DNA of 64,000 nucleotides, from assembly GCA_029959195.1 (NCBI GenBank), contig CP114122.1, forward strand, positions 1,426,001 through 1,490,000. Direction: 5' to 3'. The stretch's first letter is position 1. Each line of letters starts with the position of its first letter. This DNA comes from Dictyophora rubrovolvata (Eukaryota > Basidiomycota > Agaricomycetes > Phallales > Phallaceae). The notes under the pieces were generated by a model, which searched no databases, was not told where the DNA came from, and saw nothing but the letters and a program-made list of their open reading frames with translations. A program made the position numbers and the translations under genes. Shown here in pieces: positions 13,316 to 24,811 of the stretch.

Positions 13316-14758
13316 ATGGACTCGGCTTCATTGACGGAGTCGCTCAAAAAAAAGCCAGTTGTTATCATAACGATAGGCATGGCTGGATCCGGCAAAACCA
13401 CTTTCGTACAGCGTATCAATTCGTATCTTAATTCACTGAATCCTCCTTCGCCACCCTATAAATTAAACCTAGATCCCGCCGTTGCAAATGTTCCATTTGA
13501 CCCTAACATCGATATTCGCGATACTATCAACTATAAAGAGGTAATGAAACAGTATGTGTCGTTATAACATGCTTCATTATGAGCTGTGGGACTTATTTTC
13601 TTGCGTCGGAGAGATACAACCTTGGACCTAATGGGGGCATCCTGACTGCTCTAAATTTGTTTACGACAAAATTCGATCAGGTGCTAAACCTCATGGAGAA
13701 ACGAGCTGAGACAGTAGAGTAAGCCTGTCTCTCTAGCCGAGCGACTCACTCGCTGACACTGTATATCTTTCAGCTACATGATCCTTGATACACCTGGCCA
13801 AATTGAAATCTTTACGTGGTCGGCTTCTGGTGCAATAATAACTGACGCCATTGCTTCTGCATTTCCCACTGTAGTTGCATATATTGTTGACACACCGCGA
13901 ACAGCTGCACCTGCAACATTCATGTCCAACATGCTTTACGCCTGCAGCATCCTTTACAAAACCAAACTGCCTTTCATACTAGTGTTTAACAAAACGGATG
14001 TGACGTCTTCTGAGCCCATGTTAGAATGGATGCGGGACTTTGAGGAATTTCAAAAAGCTCTTGCTTCTGATGAGCATAGGGACGCGGACGGCGAGCCTAC
14101 GTATATGAATAGCTTGATGAACTCGATGAGTTTAGTTTTAGACGAATTCTATCAAGGGCTAAAGGTATATTTATCCACCCAAAGTTGCTATTGTTTATTT
14201 AACTTATTATTCACTCAGGCCGTATCAGTATCATCGTATACAGGAGCAGGAATCCCCAAATTCTTTGAGGCTGTTGAGACAGCTCGAAAAGAATACGAGT
14301 CGTAAGAAGGACTGTTTTCATGACGTTCATAAGCTGACGCGTATGTGTTTCTAGTGAATATCTACCTGAATTAGCTCGGGTAACTAAAGAAAAGGTACAT
14401 TTACGCTAAACCTCTTGTTTGTTTAGCGGTTACTGGAAGCATCTTTGAGCAGGAAAAGAATTTGGAGACGAAAAAGCAGGATTCCTTAAATCGCTTTATG
14501 AAAGACCTGAGCATGGACCCTAAACGAAACCAATTCGAAAAGTGGGACGAATCTGAGGAAGGCGTGGAGGAAGATGATTATGATGACGATGGTGAATATA
14601 TAGATCGAAGTACGTCCCTCCGATTCTTCACCGGTCACCCATGATTCAAGTCAATTTTGCCAGGTGAAGAGAAGGGGCCAGCTCCAATCGTTGACCTCCA
14701 AAAAGCGCGTCGACCCGGGACCGGCCCCGGAGAGAACATCAATTGGCCAAGGCCGTAG
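13316..14758 (+). CDS. GPN1: GPN-loop GTPase 1 (XAB1/Npa3 homologue)
   Basis: Essential small GTPase that assembles RNA polymerase II and brings it into the nucleus. Seven exons: 13316-13551, 13614-13718, 13774-14164, 14219-14301, 14355-14394, 14453-14609 and 14664-14758, joining to 368 residues. P-loop [10 protein letters not shown], the defining GPN loop (YNLGPNGGI), Switch-type DTPGQIE and the base-specificity motif NKTD are all present. The C-terminal tail has an acidic run and ends INWPRP, as in the human and yeast proteins. I chose the ATG at 13316; an in-frame ATG at 13274 is possible. Identification is secure. Confidence 0.95.
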
Positions 14759-15114
14759 CCGCGCGTTACGTAAGGAACCGATCGACTATAAGAAGAAAAG
14801 CAGACGCGCGCCTAGAAGTTTTCTCCATCTTACATACCAAGACCTGCATTTAACCAAGGCATAATGCGGCATTTCTTCCTCACCCAGATTGCCATGACGC
14901 GGGTCAAGAGTAATGGCAGGGATTATAATACTGTTTGGTAGCTTCTTGAAAGAACAGCCTTGTCAAATAGTTTCGCTTCCTTGTAACAGTCCGCAGAGAA
15001 ACATCGCTTTTACGTAATAATAGATACTTGCCTTTCCGCGGGAATATCTCAGTTGAATGCTAAATATAATGGCTACGGCGAATCAAAGATGCTGTCTCCT
15101 TCTGCTGTACCACG
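14759..15114. other. Intergenic between GPN1 and secreted protein 1
   Basis: 356 bp. Holds the GPN1 3' flank and the promoter of the next gene. No other feature seen. Confidence 0.5.
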
Positions 15115-16254
15115 ATGCGCACCTCATTTGCGTTCGTAACCATCTTCGTCGTTGCCCAAGCTGCGGCCGGTTTCATCAGCATTAGGCAATCGGCGACAAG
15201 TTCAAGCCAATGTGAAAGCACTTGTGCATCAGCGAACGCGACTTTTACGGTCAGTCAATCATGCCTTTTTTTGATATTTCATATTTTCTCATAGCTTTGA
15301 TATATCACAGTCATGCTTATCCCAAGGGGGACCAGGACCGTGTATGTAATGTAGCTATATAAGCGTCGCACAGTTTTCACAATTCTGTTCTGCAACGCTA
15401 TTTTCATTAATCACAGGTGTTTGCAATGAGGGCTTCGTGAACACTCTTATGAATTGCTTTTTATGCACAAACAGCCTTGAAGGAAGCACTGATTTCTCTG
15501 CTGATCAGACCCAACTGGATGGTAAGCTTCTTATTACATATCTCAAGTTGTAACCAACACATTTTCACAGATCTTGTGAGCACCTGCGATGCTTTGGGCA
15601 GCCCTTTGCCAATAGTCACCCTTCCGGGTCAAGACCCTAATCGTAGCATTGATACAAGCGCACTCCCGAGTGGTACGGATAATTGCACCCGTCCTGTCAA
15701 CCTTTGTCGATCCTGTCTCTAACTCAAAGCACAGTGACGTTCCCTGCTACTAGTCCCACAGGCGCCAGTTCAGGAAATTCACCTGCGAGCGGTACGCAAA
15801 GCACTTCTACTCCTGGAGGTCCCTCCTGACTTAAAGCATAGCGACTTCGCCCTCTGCTTCTGGTGGTGCTGGATCAGCTTCTTCCTCTGCAGGAAATTCA
15901 TCCCCAAGTGGTATGCAAAGCACTCCTAGCCCTGTCGGCCCGAGCGACAGAGTGTTTCCCTCGTCGACTTCACCTCTGACCACAAGTACAGCAACATCGC
16001 CCTCAGGTTCTTCCCCCACGAGCACCAATTCAGCTGCTGTAGGAAATTCAAACTCCCCTAGTACGACTACTGCTGCTTCTAGTGGCGCTTCCTCATTAAG
16101 CTCAAATTCATCAGGTTCAACTTCAGCTTCGTCATCTCCTTCAACATCTTCAGCTGCGCCGACAACTTCACCCACAAGTGGAGCATCAGTATTCAAAGAG
16201 ATGTCGTGGGTGTCAACTGTATTTGTTGGCGCCGGACTGATTCTGCTGCTTTGA
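15115..16254 (+). CDS. Secreted Cys-rich, Ser/Thr-rich, probably GPI-anchored protein (copy 1)
   Basis: Function not recognised. Modelled exons: 15115-15249, 15311-15341, 15417-15521, 15571-15672, 15735-15791 and 15842-16254, joining to 280 residues. It starts with a signal peptide (MRTSFAFVTIFVVAQAAAG). A short Cys-rich domain follows: QCESTCASANATFT, SCLSQGGPGPC, VCNEGFVNTLMNCFLC and a later STCDALG, then a conserved LPGQDPNRSI. The rest is a long Ser/Thr linker ending in a hydrophobic tail (VSTVFVGAGLILLL), as expected of a GPI-anchored surface protein. The same layout occurs in the genes at 19799 and 20890, so this is the diverged member of a local family. The short intron at 15792-15841 is less certain than the others. 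It could be a surface or wall protein; no enzymatic motif is visible. Confidence 0.75.
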
Positions 16255-17815
16255 GCCAACTTTCTCTTCAATTCATTCGATCCCTTTATGGACTTGTTCT
16301 GTGGCGAAAATTAAAGCTTTTCATATCTATGGATGTTTATCTTCTTACAAAATATTACTTTGTTATTTATTGTCATTGATATTGTTTGTCTACGTGATTT
16401 TTCAAGTCAGCAAACTCTCTTGGTGTTGGCCGTGCTTCTTGGCGTCTATTCCTGTGTTTTCCGAGTCCCGACATCACCAAAACGTTTGTATCGATATGCT
16501 GGGCATATGAAAGAACTCGTGGAAGTTATTTATTCATGCATTTGACCCTCTCCGAAAGCTCGTTGCAGTCCATCGATACACCAACGGTTTCCACGTTTTC
16601 ATTGATATATTGTCTTAGGAATTTCTTGGCAAAAATAAATTTCCTCGCAGGAATCCACCAGTCAAGTATAGTTCGTGGAAAGATTTAGATTATGGTTGCT
16701 CCGAATGCCATTTTGGTTCACAATCAAACAGTTTTGAAGGGACCACTTGTAAGCTCAACATTTTCTTGTTGCAATAAGTTGATAATAATAATCTACATAT
16801 GTTTTTGAAGTCTCCAGATAGGATGCGAGGTTCATATTTCATAATATAGCGTGGAATTATCGATGATACGCCAAGTGGTCCTGTTTACATAGGTCGATAT
16901 TGATTATTGACTCGGGAACCTCGAGCTTCTTTTAGTGCCAACGCCATTTCACATGGGCTTTGCTATTAACCTTAATGTAAGCACTTTCTTCCGCCACAAC
17001 ATTATTTCTATTCAAACATACTGGAATCGTAATCTCAGCTCAAATATGAACGGCTACCTTCTTTTCGAAGACGATCAATTCAGGGAATGTTCCAAACAAC
17101 TTGCGGAACTTATTGGCATGGCGAAACCAAATTCCAATGGAAAGTCTATCCCTCATGGTTGCGGATATCGGCCCCAACACTCTGGTAATTACCCTAGTAA
17201 TTGTTTTGGCGGAGTTTATGGTTGAGATGTCTGACGTTCACTTTGCCACCGTCCGGAGCTTCTGTCTGTTCCATATGCCGCAAAGTTCTATGCGTCCAAG
17301 TCTCTATTTCATTGCCGTTTCAGTCCACATACTTGTCGGAAGTAGCTGTACCAAGCCAAGTTTTCTTGGCGTACCTCAAGAAATCCATTGACACTGCACT
17401 CTCAAGGTCCAAGATCCGTCAACATTCTCTTGGCGTCGATGATTGAAGTTTTCTTACGATCTGATTGGTATTGAGCGGCATCTGCGCAAGTTCTCAGCAG
17501 CTTGCATTGAATACTTGCAGGCACGAACCGAACACAACGATTCTTCGAAGTTCAGAAATCCGTGCCATACCTCACAATATCATTATACGTTTATTCTCAT
17601 TGGCCAAAAAAGAACATTGCTATAAGGGGGAAGCTGCGGAAATGCAGTGGGGCTAATGACGCGGAACGCCGACTCCGTGCTTCCGTCTAGTCCTTTAGGG
17701 AATAGCTCAGTCAAATAACAATGTTTATCCCATCTGGTATTCGACCTCATGTATAGGTTGGCCTCTTAAGTTTCTACATGCTGAACATACCAAGCTGGCC
17801 CCAAATCCCTCGGAC
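16255..17815. other. Gene-poor, degenerate segment
   Basis: 1.56 kb with only short, stop-broken frames on both strands. Some stretches (for example 16935-17225 and 17465-17656 on plus) look faintly protein-like but share no motif I can name, and they do not join through plausible introns. It may be an old pseudogene or a piece of unrecognised transposon. No gene is called. Confidence 0.4.
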
Positions 17816-19481
17816 ATGACACTTTCACTCGACCAACAAAAAACCGAGCTGTCCGTCCTGTTCGTTTCATCACTGCTCTGACCGTCATTGAAACATTGTC
17901 TTTTTAGTATTGTCGCAGCCTCATCTTATGTCTCCATTTTGAGTAAGTCTTCAAACGAAATTGATTTGGGTTGACTTCAATTGATTTAACATAGCTCTAT
18001 ATACTTATGACTATTTGCTCAATTTTTCGCGGGAGGTAGAGTTAATGTGGCCAGGACCGTTTCATCTCGCGACTGTGCTTTATTTTTCAACAAGATATCT
18101 ACCTTTCGTCAAGTTGCTTTATGATATCGCAACGGTTTTTCTGTCGGCTCGACCTGTACCTTCTAAGGCAAGCGTTTTGCTAAAACAAAATCTAAAAGTG
18201 TACTGATTATATCTCAGTTTGTTATTACGTTATTTGGTGAATAACTTTGATTAATATCACCTTTTGACGTAGAGCCTGCGCCATTGGGCTACATGTTGTA
18301 GACGTTTTCCATATACTATCGCGCACTTCAATCACAGGTATAAGTTTCGCAGCTCAGCTTCCTTAAATATATTTACCAAAAAAGTACCAGTTGTATTATT
18401 TGTCCAAACGTATGCAGTCTATAACCAGAGTAGAATTATTTTGGTCACATTGGGTCCAATGGGTGTAGCTCTAATAATCTTGGATGGTGTAAGTAAATGT
18501 CGTTCACTTTTCTGTATGACTGATTTTTTTTTTTCCACAGATAGAATCTGCCGCAAAGACATGTATTTTAATTGATCCCTCCGATCGGGCCCTGTAAGTC
18601 CGATTCCTGCAATCATTTTCAAATCAAACTAAAACCAACTTCATATTCATTAGACGTAAGACTTCTGCTCAATTATAAAATTCAATAAATACAGCAACAA
18701 TAGTAGATACAACAGTTTCATTGGTGATTCTGACGGCATTTCCTACTACTGTCATGCTCTTGACATTTTATCGCATGTACGCCATTTTGCGCCATCAAGG
18801 TGGCTTCCGAACTGAAAGTATGACGAAGAAAAGTGGATTGACATCCCTTATTCTATATAAAAGTAAGCAGCTCTTCTGACAAAATATTATAATGAGATTA
18901 ATGATTCTAGCGCTGTGCATGTCGTATGTGATCCACTGGTCGTATCTTTGAAATTTCGCTAAGTTCATAATAGGGGCGTTTGCGTGTTACGACTTTTCAA
19001 TGCTCTGTGGTTCATAGTGAGCAATCAAATGACCTTCCACCCAATATCATCTCATGCTCTTTACAGCTTGGACCAGTAAGGCCTTTTAGTGCTTTTAAAA
19101 AGTAAACCACTAACAACCTTATGAAGACAGCAGCTAATCTGGGTGTTAACCCTTTCACACTCCCGTCAGTTACTTTATATATATAATATTTTGCTCGAAA
19201 TAATTTAAAGCTTGTTTCATAGAGTGGCCGCCGTTTTCATTTCACACTTTCTCTTAAGCCTTCGTGGTGCGAAGGAACTAGAGGATGGTGAAGACCATCC
19301 AGGGGACGGCTCATCGAGTAATGGCGTTGCTCTTACGACACTACCGATACCCATTTGGATAGATCCTTCTGGCTTTGAGCTAGGTGTCTCACCACCGTGG
19401 GAAGAGCCTCACGATGAGTTTGGACAAGGTTTTGGACGATCCGCAGTAGAGAGATGGACAGCAGAGTTTAGGAAAGAATAG
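17816..19481 (+). CDS. DUF6533 family seven-helix-type membrane protein
   Basis: An Agaricomycete-specific membrane protein family of unknown function. The hallmark start is present: ASSYVSILTLYTYDYLLNF with REVELMW and RYLPFV, followed by a lone Cys, LFVQTYAVYNQSR, and transmembrane stretches such as VSLVILTAFPTTVMLLTFY. Firm exons are 17816-17850, 17908-17942 and 17995 to about 18130; later ones begin near 18273, 18391, 18541, 18695, 18911, 18974, 19073 and 19129, with the last at about 19221-19481. The C-terminal tail is acidic and Pro-rich, as in relatives. The junction between about 18594 and 18695 is out of phase unless a 2-nt exon is assumed, so the gene may be damaged or my model wrong there. 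The family call is good; the exact model is not. Confidence 0.7.
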
Positions 19482-19798
19482 ATTCGCGTTAATGCAAAAC
19501 CTCTTTAGAGTATCCGTACTCCCCACTGATCTAGTATCCATAGTCATAAAAGCACATGTAAATTTAACTCACAACACCTTGAAACTTGCTTTTGAATTAG
19601 AAGTACCTTACGGAATAGTTTAACTTTAATTGTGGCTCTCCCGGACGAAACTGTTCCCCCATAAATAAATACTCCCGGACACCAATGGCCATAGCACCTC
19701 AGTACTCCTCGGACTAAAAATTAGAATGGGAATTTTTTAATGGCTACTGTTGGCCGTTGAAGGAGTTAGACAAGCCACACAGTACTTTCGCATCCTCA
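19482..19798. other. Intergenic before secreted protein copy 2
   Basis: 317 bp of AT-rich sequence. Probably the promoter of the next gene; no clear element. Confidence 0.45.
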
Positions 19799-20620
19799 AT
19801 GAACAACCTGTTAATGGTCATCCTTACATTTATCCTCTTACACTCGTTTTATGAAGCTGCGTGTTTCAATTCCAACCTAATACAGCGTCAAGATATTGGC
19901 AATATCTCCTCCTCGGTGTCCCCATTGAATGATACCATGGCTCAATTAGGCATTCCAACAATTTGTTATGGCAATTGCTCATCGCCAGTAAATCAAACAG
20001 CTGTACGACACCAATTGTTGCTTTCTACATTGTCTATAAATTGCTGAACTTACCTGTCATTCAAAAGAATTGTGCGGATGCCACCTGTATGTTTATTTCA
20101 ATCTCTCGCTATGAGAAGGGCTTTTTTGACAAGGATTAAAATCAGGTGAATGCACCGATGAATACGAAAAGGATATATATGACTGTTATTTTTGCACATC
20201 CACCGCTTTAAACCTGGGCTTTGATGCAGCTCAACAAAAAATAAATAGTCAGTTGGTCCCGAAATTCATCCTACAACTTGCGTTGATTTTTTCTCCCGGT
20301 TTAAAGCCATATACGAAAAGTGTGCCCATCTAGGATACCACTTGAAAATACTTATCTATCCGGGAGAAGCGGTAATCAGCGCTGCAACATTTACTACGGA
20401 GACAACGTCTTCAACGATTTCTCCTCAGACCCAAAGCATTGGTTCCCACCCTCAGGTAACGCAGGGAACAGCTGAGGATTCCTCGCCCGATGAGGTAGAC
20501 CCACAAGCGGCCCCCGAGTTGACTATCCCGGAAAATCCTACAAACGGTGATTCAAAATTGGAAACAAGGATTTTTCTGTCGTCAGGGCTGATATTGTTGA
20601 TGGTTTTGGAGTGCTGGTAG
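19799..20620 (+). CDS. Secreted Cys-rich, probably GPI-anchored protein (copy 2)
   Basis: Function unknown. Four exons: 19799-20002, 20068-20086, 20146-20247 and 20307-20620, joining to 212 residues. A signal peptide (MNNLLMVILTFILLHSFYEA) is followed by an Asn/Ser-rich stretch, GIPTICYGNCSS, NCADATCECTDEYEKD, IYDCYFCTS, KCAHLGYHL and YPGEAV. A Ser/Thr/Pro linker with SHPQVTQGT leads to a hydrophobic tail (FLSSGLILLMVLECW). Exons 2 and 3 are 19 and 102 nt, exactly as in the neighbouring copy 3, which also shares ECTDEYEK-, PQVTQGT- and LGF-type motifs. The two are clearly tandem duplicates. The EDPNR signature seen in copies 1 and 3 is lost here. Confidence 0.82.
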
Positions 20621-20889
20621 TTCCTGGCGAACTATTGAATATATCGTGGTTGTAATACTCACAGTCCTTTTTCTGACAAAAACTTAAAACGACTGTATCC
20701 TCCTGGGAATATTTGTGGGATGAGTTGACCGTCTGGTTTGCTTCTGAAATATGGGACAAATTTAGATCATCTAGGCCCCCCATTCACAACTAGCGACGAC
20801 GGTGACCGTGCCCGACCGCAACTTATTTAAATGTCGAACTCAGATCTGTATGTAGGGCTTTAGGCTTGCTACTCCCGTACACATCTAAT

Positions 20890-21760
20890 ATGTACAAACC
20901 ATTCGCTCTTTTATCAATCATATTCCCTCTTTTCACAAACGCTGTAGGTTTGAATTACAAACTTTGGGGACGTCAGGATAATAGTACTACTTCTGGCTCA
21001 CCGGCACCATTCTCCCTTAATCCGACCTCTTCCAATTCCTCTTTTAATGCCACCGCTGCAATAGTTAGTGCACTCAATCAAAATGGAATACCATCCTCTT
21101 GCGATTCAGAGTGTATTCCTCCATACAATACCACAATGGTATGAGTCAATTCCCACTAATTATAACTCACCAAAATTAATTCCGATTGAAAGGCGTGCCA
21201 GGAAGTGTCTTGTGAGTTTTCTTTCGTGAAGTTTGTGTGTTCGATGTGTTGAGACAACACAAGGCAGATGCACCGATGAATACGAAAAAAGTCTCTTCGA
21301 CTGTTATTTATGCGCAGGAAACGTCTTAAATGCCAAGTTTGACACGGTTCAAGGAGTAATAGACTGTAAATTTGACCTTCTCTCTCTTTGCTTTCCGTTC
21401 ACACATTGATTCACTGACTTTCCCCTTTCCGCAATGCGTGTAGCACTAAATAAAGACTGTGTCCAGATAGGATTCAACTTAACAAAACTCACGTTTCCGG
21501 GTGAAGACCCGAATAGAGCTATAACTTCCTCGTTCTCTTCAGTGTCTTTCACGCTTACGGTTCCGACCGCAGCCGCAACCAATACGCAGAATGTCGGTGT
21601 CCAGCCCCACGTTACGCAAGGTACTACAGCAGGCAGTGCTAGCCCCGATAGTGCAAGTCAGGCCTCTGCGCCTCCAGCTGCCCCAACAAATGGTGGCAAC
21701 AAGAAAACGACCATGAGAGTTATCGTCCCGCTCGCATTGGTGTTGCTAGGATTTTTGTAG
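20890..21760 (+). CDS. Secreted Cys-rich, probably GPI-anchored protein (copy 3)
   Basis: Function unknown. Four exons: 20890-21138, 21193-21211, 21264-21365 and 21444-21760, joining to 228 residues. A signal peptide (MYKPFALLSIIFPLFTNAVG) precedes an N-glycosylation-rich stretch (several N-x-S/T), then GIPSSCDSEC, MACQEVSCRCTDEYEKS, LFDCYLCAG, KDCVQIGF and FPGEDPNRAI. A Ser/Thr/Ala linker with VQPHVTQGT ends in VIVPLALVLLGFL, a GPI-type tail. The exon pattern (19 and 102 nt inside) matches copy 2, and the FPGEDPNR block matches LPGQDPNR of copy 1. The Cys spacing C-x-C-T/N-x5-9-C-x2-C defines the family here. Confidence 0.83.
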
Positions 21761-22024
21761 CTTGAGGTAGTAGTTCCTGGAGAAACACGCCCATTGTTAT
21801 GTCAGTTTGGGCGAAAAATATAAGGGGATGATCGCTCTTTGTTATACACACGCTCTTTGAAATATAACCTGTTGTTCATTGCATCTTCGTAGTGTAATTA
21901 TTCTGGACTTGGGGGCTGGAGCGTCGGCACTGCACAATTATTATCCCATGATGAGGTGAAGTATGCAATGCAACTGCGACAGGCGGCACGTGGAACACCA
22001 ATGTCTACATTCTCGCAATGAAAA

Positions 22025-23918
22025 CTACCAGATAGATTGTCGTCTCCGATTCCTCGACCATGAGCCCTTAATAGAGGAATGAGCAGAGAGCAATGGCAAA
22101 CGATCAATAAGATTAGTACCTTTGCCTTTACCGTCTTTGCAGAAATGGAATTATGTGCTTGGACGACGGTGTCCATAGCAATATCATTGGAGTTTACGGG
22201 CAAGGAGAACTTCTCCAGAGCTCGTAAAACTTCAGGAAATACGAGCTTGTCTACATCTTTCCCCCAAAGAATATCGACGTGTTCATACTTGGGAATCTTA
22301 GAAGGCCGTGTAAGCTGTGGCAGAAATCATCGAGAAAATTTATTTACCCCTTTGGCAACAGTATGATCTGGAAGCTCTGAAAGCATCGTTTCTATATGAA
22401 CGAGACTGTCACTCTCCCCGTACAATAGTAATATTGGTGTCGAAATATTCCTAGTCGGAAACTGCGCAGGTGTAGTTAGACAATACGTAAATAACATTTG
22501 AAACCAACGCACCTTCGCAGGACGGTAAAAGAAATTTGTATTATAAAGCATGCCAGGAACATCATCGTCGTACCTATTAACGAAGGTTGAGCAAAACATT
22601 GTTCAAAGCGCTGGGAGGGAAAGGGAAGAGCACATCAAAAACTCCCCGCTTCGCATAATTTGGAACCAATGGACGACGGATTTGACAGAGGCGAAGGAAT
22701 AGAGGTGAGCATAGGCCGCTAATTTTTGACCTTGCGTAATGTTCTTTCCTTGCCATCGAAATAACCAAGCGAGTGAACTATCGATGACAGAAACAAAGAT
22801 AGGAGGGTCTGGGATTGAAGGTTAATGAAAAAAACGCGTGTTCGGGGCATATAATGGCGTACACAACACTGATTGCCACATTGCTGCTGATGAAAGGATG
22901 GAACGTCTGCCGAAGAAGAGGAATACCAGTGAAGGAGATGCTTTCATGAGAGCATCTACTAAGGGTGGAGCTAGACCTTTATTAACCGGTAAGCTACATG
23001 CCTGATCGAATCGCGAATATGCCAAATACCTTTGGGACTCATGGCTGGTGCTAAAGCGACAAACAGATTCACTTTCTTGTTCAAAGAAGGATGTACACTC
23101 AAAGCAGCAAATGCTTGAGCCGTTCCTTGACTAAACCCAATGTAACTCAGTGTTTTTGCTTGCGTCGTCTCCAAGATATACTCAATCGTGTCGGGAATGT
23201 CGTACATAGATAGGTCATCCAACGAGAAGTCCCAAAATGCCGCCGATGAAGGCTTATGTGTCAGATGCTTTTTTGAATATTTGTTTCCTCGGTTGTTCCC
23301 TAGCTGTATAATTACATCAAAAAAATTTATATGGGATTCATATGACTGTCTACCAACCCAAACGTCATAGCCCCTTTCTGCAAGAACGAATGGTAGAGCC
23401 CGTTCTTCGGACGTCAAACAAACCCAGACTTCACTATTCATAAGCAGACCTATATGTTTTTTTTAAGAAATTGGGTGATCTAATGTAAAGAAGAAAAGAA
23501 AAATACCGTGATGTAAGTATACGACAGGCTTCCCTACTTCGCCTCCTCTTGAACGAGCATCAAGCTTCTCAGTTGGTTTGTTAGGAATACGATGGATTCC
23601 CAACATATAGCCGTCGCGAGTTCGAACGATATGCTCCTCTGGACGATAACCGTACACAGCGCAAAGCGCTTCAAAATCAGCAGCACTCCTAATACGCTCT
23701 ATGTGGGACCGCTCCCTTTTTGATACTCGAGGGAGAGAATTGACGTCCAAGGCATTGAAAAGTTCACGGGAATGGTCATGAAACCATAAGAGAACGGGGG
23801 CAGGAAGTGCGATGGTTACGATTCGGATGACGCCTTCCAGCACAACAAGAAGTAGTCCTAGAAGTAATGATGTATATTCTCGTCTAATACAGAAGAAATA
23901 TGTCAAAGGGTTAATCAT
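22025..23918 (-). CDS. Membrane-anchored lipase/steryl ester hydrolase (acid lipase family)
   Basis: An alpha/beta hydrolase related to yeast Tgl1/Yeh1-Yeh2, predicted to hydrolyse steryl esters or triglycerides at lipid droplets. Nine exons: 23507-23918, 23358-23449, 23030-23303, 22863-22976, 22634-22808, 22513-22573, 22348-22461, 22120-22314 and 22025-22066, joining to 492 residues. The N-terminus has a hydrophob segment (LLLGLLLVVLEGVIRIV). The partial hydrolase lid domain with YGYRPEEHIVRTRDGY is the family signature. Catalytic triad: Ser in YIGFSQGTA, Asp in LLLYGESDSLV, His in YEHVDILWGKDVD. The conserved NNRGNKYS and KLAAYAHLYSFASVKSVVHW are intact. The last exon is the least certain: without that final intron the frame would run on to 21898. 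Confidence 0.9.
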
Positions 23919-24811
23919 TTCCTTACACGAGACTCACAAGAATAAGCGTCCTATGAAGGGAACACGAGCCATGAACGGTAAAGCTTAAAGCTTAAAGATT
24001 GAGGGGGAGACTTTGGCATGTTTGGATGACATAATGATCGTCGACGTCATGAGTTGAGTACTTGATTGCACTCAATAACAAATATTTAATGGACAACCAT
24101 AGTATATTCTATGGGCGATTTAAAAGGACCTTTGGCTTGTAAGACTCAAATTTTTACCAAAAATGACTCCTGGAAACGGAACGGTGCGTTAATCCATGGT
24201 TGCGATTTTGTGACTGCCGAGGGGCGTAAAGATTAGGCGTTGTTGAACCCCCACAAGATCTAACGAACGTTCTTATGATCGGCTGCTGTTTGGGGATGAG
24301 CCAGGATGAAAGGAAGATACAAGGAGATACGACCACGGAATGAACGTCAAACCCCGGCCGTTGATCGGGTGACTAGTGTACTCAATTATCAGTCAATAGG
24401 ATACGGATCATTGCTGGAGGGTTTAAACAGCAGATACAATAATATTCGTTTTTGCGCGGAATCTAACGACCCGAGTGGATTATGGATGAAATTCACAATT
24501 ATGAGGCTGGGGTAATCCTGCAAGTATGAAGATGACGATGAGCTGGGATGATCGTGTCAGGGGGCACGCCGCGCATCGCAGCCAGAGAACTAGAGAAAAA
24601 GAAAAGAAACGACATTCTTCTGGTAAACCCGGCTTGGGGGAAACACGTATGTAAAACACAGTCATAGATAATAGAAAACACCAGACAAGCCGCAAGTTTA
24701 ATTTGGGTGATTTGAATTGCAATGTGCACAAGCGGCAATCGCCGGCGGAGATTGAACTTTGTCATATCCCGGTTCATCACAATCATCACCTTTGGGATAC
24801 TAGTCTCTGGT
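23919..24811. other. Divergent intergenic region
   Basis: 893 bp between the lipase and the next gene. An ATG-less extension of the next gene's frame reaches back to about 24722, but its content (basic, then hydrophobic) is unlike the gene. Nothing else is supported. Confidence 0.45.

Noticed and set aside
15792-15841. Secreted protein copy 1 as a pseudogene because of a stop after its first repeat unit
   Set aside because: A 50-nt intron with donor GTACGC and acceptor CATAG removes the stop and keeps the frame to the GPI-type tail.
15831-16271. 146-codon acidic frame on the minus strand
   Set aside because: Antisense to the Ser/Thr-rich tail of secreted protein copy 1.
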